Part shown: piece by piece, positions 1 through 5,453 of the stretch | Layout of the letters: each line of letters begins with the position of its first letter | Numbering within the stretch: position 1 is the first letter of the stretch | Assembly: GCA_007135015.1 (NCBI GenBank) | Contig: SLJS01000215.1 | Span: forward strand, 1 to 8,391 | Direction: 5' to 3' | Source of the DNA: Alcanivorax sp. | GTDB taxonomy: Bacteria; Pseudomonadota; Gammaproteobacteria; Pseudomonadales; Alcanivoracaceae | Length of the DNA: 8,391 nucleotides | Program-made: the position numbers and the translations under genes | Notes under the pieces: generated by a model | What the model saw: the letters and a program-made list of their open reading frames with translations, nothing else | Database searches by the model: none | What the model was told of the DNA's origin: nothing

Positions 1-100
1 AAAGGTTTTCGTTGGCTAGAGCGGCTCGATTAACCGGTTCCCTCCCCTGCGAAGGGGGCTATCGCAAAAGGCAACTTCGCGCACAGCCTTGCTGGAGGGT

Positions 101-222
101 CCCCTCTCCCCTGGTGGGAGAGGGACAGGGAGAGGGGGATCGAATTACGGGAAAGCATTGAGTAGTGCGGCTACCGTAGCCTTCCCCCTCTCCCCAACCC
201 CTCTCCCACCAGGGGAGAGGGG
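101..222. repeat. Large inverted repeat with nested palindromes (REP/BIME- or MITE-like element)
   Basis: Two arms, 101-139 and 183-222, are reverse complements over about 39-40 bases. The only difference is a short internal patch (TGT against CAAC when both are read in the same direction). Each arm contains its own smaller palindrome, CCCCTCTCCC-CTGGT-GGGAGAGGG in the first arm, so the whole can fold as a long hairpin or branched cruciform. The arms are separated by about 43 bp of ordinary sequence. The element starts 24 bp beyond the flavoprotein stop on the minus strand, so it may protect or end that mRNA, but no T-run follows and it is not a canonical terminator. CCCTCTCC-type repeats of this kind recur between genes in many high-GC proteobacteria. 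No transposase is present. The rest of 1-245 shows no gene, only a 5-bp stem with a GCGA loop at 44-57. Confidence 0.8.
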
Positions 223-245
223 CTTACTACGGACACTGCCCCGCC

Positions 246-1412
246 CTATCTCGCGACTTGCGACTCACCGCTTGCCGCTCGGCTCGCGCCCTGGAGGGGC
301 GCCAGCGGCGGAACCTGCTCGTGCAGGAACCAGCGTTCGGTCACCACCTTGCGGGTGAACCAGCCGGTGCGCATCAGCGGCGGCGCCAGCGTCGTCTTGA
401 CCCACTCCGGAAGCTGCGGCCCGCTGTGCTCGTCGCCGCGCTTGCCGAAGCGCTCGCGGATTACCTTCTCGTACTCCGCTCTCACGGTTTCCGGGTTATC
501 GCTGAACCGGTCGAGCAGTTCCGCCGCCATCAGGGATGACTCCACCGCCGGACGGATGCCCTCGCCGCTCTGATCATAGGCCAGCCCCGCGGCATCACCC
601 ACCAGCAGGCAATTCTCGGCGGTCAGCGGCCGGCGGGCCCGGCCATGGAGAAGATAGGCATGACCCTTGTAGCGTCCGGGAAGGTCTTCGGGAATCCGGC
701 CGGTATCCTTCATGAACTGCACGAAGTCTTCCAGGTGCGCGGAAAGCTGGTGGTTGTCCTGCCGGCCCAGGCCGATGTTGAGGTAATCGTCCTTGCGGAA
801 CACCCAGGCATAGCCCTTCAGGTCCCGGCAGAACCACAGCTCCGGCGTATCCCCGCGCGCCGCGCACTGGCGGGACTGCTCCGGCGTCATCTCGAATTCC
901 ACTTCCTTGGCGGTCACCGCCTGTTCGTGACCACCCGGGCCTTCACCCAGCCGGGCGGCCACCGGACAGAAGTGCCCGCCGGCGCCCACCAGCCAGGGCG
1001 CGCGCCAGCGGCCGTTGACCTCCCAGTGCCCGTTCCGGTGCTCGAGACTGCGCAGCTTCTCGCCCAGGGCCTTGTCCGCTCCGGAACGCTCCAGCAGATA
1101 GTGATCGAACTCGCAGCGGCGAATGCCGTAGCTCACCGGCTCGTCACCGTGGTCGTTGTCCACCGGAGGCTGACCCATGAGCCCGATGCGAAAACGGTGA
1201 ATCGGCTGAAGAACATTTTCCCGGGCGTAGTCCGCGGTATCGACCTCCAGCGACCGCAGCACCGCCGGGGTCACCCAGCCGGCACAGGTCTTGTCCCGCG
1301 GGAAGGTGGCCTTGTCCACCACCAGCACCCGCCAGTTCCGCTTCGTCAGCGCCCGCGCCAGAGTGGAACCGGCGGGGCCGCCGCCCACCACGATCAGGTC
1401 ATATTCATCCAT
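246..1412 (-). CDS. NAD(P)/FAD-dependent oxidoreductase, geranylgeranyl-reductase family
   Basis: A 388-residue flavoprotein, normal length for the GGR/ChlP-like group of the p-hydroxybenzoate-hydroxylase fold. Visible motifs: the N-terminal FAD Rossmann motif GGGPAGS (residues 10-16); a KTCAGW cysteine segment (41-46) where GGR proteins carry a conserved Cys-Gly motif; a mid-protein VGAGGHFCPVAARL segment (142-155) like the family's DG motif; YAWVF (201-205) followed by LNIGLG; and the second FAD motif LLVGDAAG (269-276) followed by SGEGIRPAVES. Family members use FAD and reduced cofactor, often to reduce isolated C=C bonds of isoprenoid chains; the substrate here is not known. The start chosen is the ATG at 1412, with GGAG 7 bases upstream (1420-1423). 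Longer versions of the frame run into the preceding gene and lose homology. The start overlaps the methyltransferase stop by 8 bp, indicating translational coupling and a shared lipid role. It could instead be a halogenase- or hydroxylase-like monooxygenase. Confidence 0.88.
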   Translation of the reverse strand: MDEYDLIVVGGGPAGSTLARALTKRNWRVLVVDKATFPRDKTCAGWVTPAVLRSLEVDTADYARENVLQPIHRFRIGLMGQPPVDNDHGDEPVSYGIRRCEFDHYLLERSGADKALGEKLRSLEHRNGHWEVNGRWRAPWLVGAGGHFCPVAARLGEGPGGHEQAVTAKEVEFEMTPEQSRQCAARGDTPELWFCRDLKGYAWVFRKDDYLNIGLGRQDNHQLSAHLEDFVQFMKDTGRIPEDLPGRYKGHAYLLHGRARRPLTAENCLLVGDAAGLAYDQSGEGIRPAVESSLMAAELLDRFSDNPETVRAEYEKVIRERFGKRGDEHSGPQLPEWVKTTLAPPLMRTGWFTRKVVTERWFLHEQVPPLAPLQGASRAASGESQVAR

Positions 1413-2706
1413 CCGCCCACTCCGTCGGTGCAGCCGGCTGCTCATACATGTGTTTGCGGTTGCGCGGCACCTGGTTGGAACTGGGCGGCGCGAACACCAC
1501 CTGGAAGAGCTGCAGCCCCCCACTGAGGAAGGTCGCCACTGAGCCGGCCAGATACAGCTCCCAGGCACGGACGAAGTTTTCGTCATAATCCCGGGCCACT
1601 TCATCGCGATGCTCGCGAAAACGCTCCAGCCAGTGCTCCAGGGTCTGCGCGTAATGCAGCCGCAGGTTTTCCACATCCAGCACCGAGAACGGCTGGTGTT
1701 CGAACAGCTCCATCAGCTCCCGGATGCTGGGCACGTATGCACCGGGGAAGATGCGCTTTTCGATCCAGCCGTTGATGGGCCGCGGATGATTGCGCCCGAT
1801 GGTGTGAATCAGCCCCAGCCCTTCCGGATGGAGGCAACGGTCGATCACCCCGGCCAGCGCCTTGTAGTTGGCGGGCCCCACGTGCTCGAGCATGCCCACG
1901 GAGACAAAACGGTCACAGGATCCGCTGATATTGCGGTAGTCGTCCTCAATGTACTCGACACGATCGGCGATGCCCTCTTCCCGGGCTTTTTCCCGTGCGT
2001 ACGCGATCTGTTCGCGGGAGATATTGAACGCACGCACCTTCACGCCGTGGTGTTTCGCCATGTAGCGGGCCAGCCCACCCCAGCCGCAGCCGGCTTCGAT
2101 TACCTGCTGGCCGGGTTCGAGCTGCAGCTTGCGGCACACATGCTCCAGCTTCGCCAGCTGCGCCTGCTCCAGGGTATTGTCCGGGCTTTCGAAATAGGCG
2201 CAGGTATACTGCATGGCCGCGCGATCGAGCCAGAGGCTGTAAAACTCGTTGCCCAGGTCATAGTGGTGATGGATGTTGCCCCGGGCGTCATTGAGATCCG
2301 CGCCCTCGCGCGCCTGATCCCGCCACATCCAGTCCAGCCAGCGGGGCACCCGGTCCGAGCCCCTGTAAAGGTGCTCAACCAGCACCACCATCACTTCCTT
2401 GAGATCGCCCTGCACCTCGATGCGGCCACTGCTGTAGAGATCGCCGAAACCCAGGTTGGGCTGGCGCAGCAGTTTGTAGAGCGCTCCGCGATCACGGATG
2501 GTGATGCCCATGTCGCGGTCGTGCGGACCCACCGAATAGCCGTCCCAGAGGCTTACCTGCAGCGGCGGTGAACCGATCAGCTCATAAAGCCGCTGTATCA
2601 GCCATCTCTCCGGCGCCAGGGCCGCGCCACTGGATGGTTGCTCCCCACCGGGTACCGCAAGGGGATTGCGCTCCCGGTCCACTGTCTGTTCCGTATCACG
2701 CGGCAT
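1405..2706 (-). CDS. Cyclopropane-fatty-acyl-phospholipid synthase family methyltransferase
   Basis: A 433-residue SAM-dependent methyltransferase, longer than the roughly 380-residue E. coli Cfa, mainly because of its N-terminus. The N-terminal part has the lipid-binding-domain signature LGFGDLYSSGRIEV (about 85-98). The catalytic part holds HHHYDLGNEFYSLWL (146-160), the SAM loop VIEAGCGWGG (202-211), VGMLEHVGPANY (270-281) and HTIGRNHPRPINGW (301-314). Residues matching the bicarbonate ligands of E. coli Cfa are present: Cys169 (YTCAYF), Glu274, His301, Ile303 and Tyr352. So it should be catalytically competent, adding a methylene from SAM to the double bond of membrane phospholipid acyl chains at the inner membrane surface. 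The start is the ATG at 2706, seven codons inside the longest frame, because a strong Shine-Dalgarno precedes it. It lies 107 bp after the DUF482 gene and overlaps the flavoprotein by 8 bp. The product might be a cyclopropane, or a methyl or methylene branch; sequence alone cannot decide. Confidence 0.93.
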   Translation of the reverse strand: MPRDTEQTVDRERNPLAVPGGEQPSSGAALAPERWLIQRLYELIGSPPLQVSLWDGYSVGPHDRDMGITIRDRGALYKLLRQPNLGFGDLYSSGRIEVQGDLKEVMVVLVEHLYRGSDRVPRWLDWMWRDQAREGADLNDARGNIHHHYDLGNEFYSLWLDRAAMQYTCAYFESPDNTLEQAQLAKLEHVCRKLQLEPGQQVIEAGCGWGGLARYMAKHHGVKVRAFNISREQIAYAREKAREEGIADRVEYIEDDYRNISGSCDRFVSVGMLEHVGPANYKALAGVIDRCLHPEGLGLIHTIGRNHPRPINGWIEKRIFPGAYVPSIRELMELFEHQPFSVLDVENLRLHYAQTLEHWLERFREHRDEVARDYDENFVRAWELYLAGSVATFLSGGLQLFQVVFAPPSSNQVPRNRKHMYEQPAAPTEWADG

Positions 2707-2712
2707 GGCTAA

Positions 2713-2717
2713 CCTCC
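2713..2717 (-). promoter_or_regulatory. Ribosome binding site of the CFA-family gene
   Basis: GGAGG on the minus strand ends 6 bases before the ATG at 2706. The alternative in-frame ATG at 2727 lies upstream of this site and has no Shine-Dalgarno of its own, so this site decides the start. Confidence 0.75.
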
Positions 2718-2765
2718 ACAGATCCATGTTGAATACACACCAGCCCGCCTCTCCGGCAGGTCTTC

Positions 2766-2794
2766 AGTATAGGAACAGGCGCCGACGCGTACAA
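2766..2794 (-). promoter_or_regulatory. Candidate sigma70 promoter for the CFA/flavoprotein pair
   Basis: On the minus strand, TTGTAC (2789-2794) is followed after exactly 17 bp by TATACT (2766-2771): 3/6 and 5/6 matches to the -35 and -10 consensus. Transcription would begin near 2759, leaving a leader of about 50 nt before the ATG at 2706. It lies in the 107-bp gap after the DUF482 gene, so the methyltransferase-flavoprotein pair may be transcribed independently as well as by read-through. Confidence 0.4.
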
Positions 2795-2813
2795 ACCCAC
2801 ACCTTGACGCGGG

Positions 2814-3935
2814 TCATACTCCCCGGCGATAGGGAAGGTGGGCACGCGCCTGCTCCATATAGTCAGACACCGCCCGGGCCTCCTCGTTACAGAAGTCCCT
2901 GACCGCGGCATGAAAGCGCGGGTCCGACAGCCAGTGCAGAGAGCGGGTCAGGCGCGGTTCGAAGCCGCGCAGCAACTTGTGCTCACCCTGGACTCCGGGG
3001 TCAAACCCCTCCAGATCCCTTTCAATGCAGAACTCGATGCCCTGGTAGTAACAGAGTTCGAAGTGCAGCCCGTCCAGGTCCTCCAGGGTGCCCCAGTAAC
3101 GCCCGTACAGGCGCTCGCTGTCGAACAGATAGAGTGCGGCGGCCAGCAATTCGCCATGACGGGACGCGGTCACCATCATCAGTTGCTCGGCCATGGTGGC
3201 AAACAGGCGTTTGAAAAAGTCCGGATGAAGATAGGGCCGTTGCCCCCGGCGCAGATAGGTCAACGCATAACACTGATGGAAGTGCCGCCACCAGCTTTCC
3301 GGAATGTCCGCCCCGACGGCGCGCTCGACCGCCACGCCCTGCTCGGCCACCTTCCGGCGTTCGCGCCGCAGGTTCTTGCGCTTGCGTGACATCAGCGCCG
3401 CGAGGAATCCGTCGAAGTCGTCGTAACCGCGATTGACCCAGTGGAAGTGACAGCCGAGGCGTTCCACCAGCGGCAGCTCGCGCAGCGCCTCCCGGGTGGC
3501 GCTGTCGGGAAACAGCAGGTGCCAGCCGCTGGCGCCGCTTTCCGCCACTTCCTCGCGCAACAGCCTGTCCACCCGGGCGGCCGGGTCCGCGCATTCGCCC
3601 CGCCAGCGCGGGCCGGGCACGGGGGTGAACGGCACCGCCGTAACCAGCTTGGGGTAATAGCGCAGTCCGACCCGCTCGTAACCGGCCGCCCATCCCTGGT
3701 CAAACACATACTCGCCCATGGAGTGCCACTTGCGGTACAGGGGCCAGACACAGCTGTCGTCCGGGCCATGCAGCGGCTCCCAGCCGGTGACTCCGCCCAC
3801 CGCCCCCGTTTCCTCCAGGGCGGCGAGAAACTCCCTGCGCAGGAACGGATAGCGAAGCCGGTTGCCCCCGGTGCGGGCGGACCCGGGACGCTCGTCATCC
3901 ACAGCGGGTTCCGGGTCAATGCGATTCTGTGCCAT
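2814..3935 (-). CDS. COG3146/DUF482 family protein (FemAB-like GNAT-fold, 'peptidogalycan biosynthesis')
   Basis: A 373-residue protein, usual length for the family. Recognisable blocks in order: FLAALEETGAVGGVTGWEP (36-54), a GEYVFDQGWAAGYERVG segment (74-90), YYPKLVTAVPFTPVPGPR (93-110), RKRKNLRRERR (184-194), a WWRHFHQCY...RRGQRPYL segment (215-236), LYGRYWG (277-283), QGIEFCIERDLEGFDPG (298-314) with QGEHK (316-320), and RGFEPRLTRSLHWL (323-336). The family shares the double-GNAT fold of FemA/FemB-type aminoacyl transferases and looks cytoplasmic; its true substrate is not established, and 'peptidogalycan' is only an annotation label. The ATG at 3935 is taken because an in-frame TAA lies six codons upstream. 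It has no clear Shine-Dalgarno, and its first ~28 residues are poorly family-like, so a later start is possible. It is first of three co-directional genes, which points to cell-envelope or lipid work, by inference. Confidence 0.88.
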   Translation of the reverse strand: MAQNRIDPEPAVDDERPGSARTGGNRLRYPFLRREFLAALEETGAVGGVTGWEPLHGPDDSCVWPLYRKWHSMGEYVFDQGWAAGYERVGLRYYPKLVTAVPFTPVPGPRWRGECADPAARVDRLLREEVAESGASGWHLLFPDSATREALRELPLVERLGCHFHWVNRGYDDFDGFLAALMSRKRKNLRRERRKVAEQGVAVERAVGADIPESWWRHFHQCYALTYLRRGQRPYLHPDFFKRLFATMAEQLMMVTASRHGELLAAALYLFDSERLYGRYWGTLEDLDGLHFELCYYQGIEFCIERDLEGFDPGVQGEHKLLRGFEPRLTRSLHWLSDPRFHAAVRDFCNEEARAVSDYMEQARAHLPYRRGV

Positions 3936-4135
3936 ACAGCGGCCCGTGGTTTACACTGTCGCGGGCTTCGCCGGTCCCTTGTCCGCCCCGGCATCAGCCC
4001 CTTCAACCGTTCCGGTGTGTCCTTCCGGGACGGCGCCATGAACGCGCTGTCTCCGTCAGGCCCCCTGTGATGCGGCGCCCATTGTCGCACCGGAGCCATG
4101 ATTCACCCCAACAACAGAAGGTAACGTCAATTATC
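3936..4135 (+). promoter_or_regulatory. Divergent intergenic region and possible long leader of the cold-shock-domain gene
   Basis: This 200-bp gap separates the divergent DUF482 and cold-shock-domain genes. A weak plus-strand promoter candidate, GTGCCA (3929-3934) - 17 bp - TACACT (3952-3957), matches consensus 4/6 and 4/6. It would give a leader of about 170 nt. Two short start-to-stop frames sit in that leader: 4038-4070 (10 codons plus stop) and 4098-4124 (8 codons plus stop). The second ends on AGAAGG (4116-4121), the only Shine-Dalgarno-like element before the ATG at 4136, at an unusually long 14-base spacing. No convincing minus-strand promoter was found. Confidence 0.25.
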
Positions 4136-4738
4136 ATGCAGAACAGCAAGTCCTCTTCACTGTTTTACGGCTCTGCAGCGCTTGTTCTCTTGCTGGCCGG
4201 TCTGGCCCTGTTTCTGATCTCTCCCCTGTGGCTCCACCTGCTGTACGACCCGGGACGCATTACCGAACCGGCGCTTGCGCTGGCACGGCTGGCGGGCGCC
4301 GGCCTGATCCTGGCGGCGGGGCTGAATCTGCTGTGCCTGCTGCGCCCGGAATCCGCCCGGCCGCTGCACGCCATGGTGCTGGTCTTTCTCGTACTGGCGG
4401 CCGCGGGAATGACCCTGGTGGTCAGGGACCAGGGACTGCCCCTGGCGCTCAACGAACACTGGTGGCTGTGGGCCCTTCCCCTGGTCTACGCGCTGCCCCT
4501 GATTCCCCTGCGCATGCCCCGGAAGCTGACCGGTGAGGAACATGGCGAGGTCAAGTGGTTCAACCCCCGCAAGGGCTTCGGTTTCATTGTCGCCGATGAC
4601 GAGCGCGAGGTCTTCGTGCATTTTCGCGCCCTGCAGAACGGAGGCCGCCAATCCCTGCGCCCGGGCACCCGGGTCCGCTTCCGCACCCGCGAGACGGACC
4701 GGGGTGAGCAGGCGCAGGATGTGTATATAGAAGGATAG
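4136..4738 (+). CDS. Membrane-anchored cold-shock-domain protein
   Basis: A 200-residue protein in two parts. Residues 1-126 hold four hydrophobic segments (about 9-30, 47-69, 77-96 and 107-125), with charged or polar loops between them. Residues 135-200 form a complete cold-shock domain: GEVKWFNPRKGFGFI (137-151) contains RNP1 (KGFGFI), and VFVHF (159-163) is RNP2, followed by the usual RPGTRVRFR strand and a final QAQDVYIEG strand. The domain binds single-stranded nucleic acid, and here it would be tethered to the inner membrane, probably facing the cytoplasm since it must meet RNA. The ATG at 4136 is chosen because the hydrophobic region starts directly after it; the frame upstream reads as proline/arginine-rich non-protein sequence. 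Its spacing from AGAAGG is long. The layout differs from the known CSD-DUF1294 proteins, where the cold-shock domain is N-terminal. The first half is not assigned to a named family here. Confidence 0.88.
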   Translation: MQNSKSSSLFYGSAALVLLLAGLALFLISPLWLHLLYDPGRITEPALALARLAGAGLILAAGLNLLCLLRPESARPLHAMVLVFLVLAAAGMTLVVRDQGLPLALNEHWWLWALPLVYALPLIPLRMPRKLTGEEHGEVKWFNPRKGFGFIVADDEREVFVHFRALQNGGRQSLRPGTRVRFRTRETDRGEQAQDVYIEG

Positions 4739-4817
4739 GGACAAGGGGCACGGGGCAAGGGGCAAGGGACAGGGGGCAAGGGGTAAGGGGTAAGCGCCGA
4801 GCGCCAAGGGCCGAGAG
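4734..4817 (+). repeat. G-rich array of 12 tandem 7-bp units
   Basis: Twelve successive heptads keep one phase: GATAGGG, ACAAGGG, GCACGGG, GCAAGGG, GCAAGGG, ACAGGGG, GCAAGGG, GTAAGGG, GTAAGCG, CCGAGCG, CCAAGGG, CCGAGAG. The consensus is near GCAAGGG; the last four units are degenerate. The first unit contains the TAG stop of the cold-shock-domain gene, so the array begins at the very 3' end of that coding region. It fills most of the 109-bp gap between convergent genes. Runs of three to five G about every 7 bases could form a G-quadruplex on the plus strand or in the mRNA. Similar heptanucleotide repeats occur between genes in many bacteria. No standard terminator hairpin with a T-run was seen in this gap for either gene. 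Confidence 0.85.
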
Positions 4818-4847
4818 GGCCTGGCAAAAGGATCTCAAGGATGACCG

Positions 4848-5453
4848 TTATTCAGGTCCGGGCGAGCTCGGGGTTTTGGGTTTTCCGATCGCCGAGGGCC
4901 GGCCGCTGACCGCCAGCCAGCCGATGGACCAGAGCCACAGCAGCGGGTCCATCAGATGGTCCCAGAGATTGATCGCCGGGAGCCATCCCGTGGCGAAAGC
5001 AAACTGGCCGGCCACCAGGATCAGGCAGAGGGCATAGGCCCGAACCACCCAGGCGACCAGCCCCAGCAACAGCAGGGCGGTACTAAGGCGAAAATCACCG
5101 AAGCCTGCCCCGTAGAGCCCCTCCAGCGGCACGAATCCCCACTGGGTGCCATAAACCAGCAGGCCTGCCGGCGCCACCAGCAGCGCCACCGCCTGAAGAT
5201 ACTCCCGGGGCAGCCGGTATGACGCGCCGCAGCGCTCGGCCAGAGCCAGCAGGGCCAGGGCGGCGGCGGTCACGCTCAGGCCGCCAGCGCCGCCGGCGTG
5301 CTCCACCACCGTGGCCGGAGTCCAGGTCAGCGGCAGCAATCCCCAGAGCGCCAGCACAACCGGCGGCACCGCCGCCACCGGGCCCCGCAGCCGCAACAGC
5401 CATGCCAGCGCAAAACCGGCCACCAGTCCACAAGTGAGCGCCGCGCCGATCAT
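4848..5453 (-). CDS. Hypothetical multi-pass inner-membrane protein, partner of the BNR-type protein
   Basis: A 201-residue, very hydrophobic protein with about six predicted membrane segments (roughly 3-20, 25-42, 58-73, 84-101, 126-150 and 168-183). It ends in a hydrophilic, proline- and lysine-containing tail of about 17 residues. A motif NLWDHLMDPLLWLW lies at 162-175, just before or at the start of the last segment, and is the most distinctive part. I do not recognise a named family or any catalytic signature. The start is the ATG at 5453: GGGGAGG (5458-5464) precedes it by 4 bases, and its ATGA overlaps the stop of the upstream gene. That overlap implies translational coupling and equal production with the beta-propeller protein, so the two may form an envelope complex. 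The longer reading of this frame upstream runs through the neighbouring coding region and is not real protein. Confidence 0.82.
   Translation of the reverse strand: MIGAALTCGLVAGFALAWLLRLRGPVAAVPPVVLALWGLLPLTWTPATVVEHAGGAGGLSVTAAALALLALAERCGASYRLPREYLQAVALLVAPAGLLVYGTQWGFVPLEGLYGAGFGDFRLSTALLLLGLVAWVVRAYALCLILVAGQFAFATGWLPAINLWDHLMDPLLWLWSIGWLAVSGRPSAIGKPKTPSSPGPE

Noticed and set aside
89..358. Plus-strand frame of 89 codons across the inverted repeat
   Set aside because: Low-complexity Gly/Pro/Arg composition that follows the repeat arms and the antisense of the flavoprotein C-terminus; no family-like motif or ribosome site.
645..1526. Plus-strand frame of 293 codons
   Set aside because: Antisense to two well-supported genes with clear motifs; its translation shows no coherent domain.
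1413..1676. N-terminal extension of the flavoprotein to the first possible start at 1676
   Set aside because: The extra 88 residues lie within the methyltransferase gene, have Arg/Ser/Cys-rich shadow composition and precede a clean ATG and FAD motif.
1609..2571. Plus-strand frame of 320 codons
   Set aside because: Antisense shadow of the methyltransferase gene, produced by high-GC codon bias.
2744..2760. Hairpin CCTGCC-GGAGA-GGCGGG (minus strand) before the methyltransferase gene as a terminator
   Set aside because: Six pairs including a wobble, no T-run afterwards, and it sits at the predicted transcription start; probably chance in GC-rich DNA.
4803..4825. Bulged hairpin at the end of the heptad array as a terminator for the convergent genes
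   Set aside because: Two bulges, and the flanking AAAA is not a T-run in either transcript; no intrinsic terminator can be claimed.
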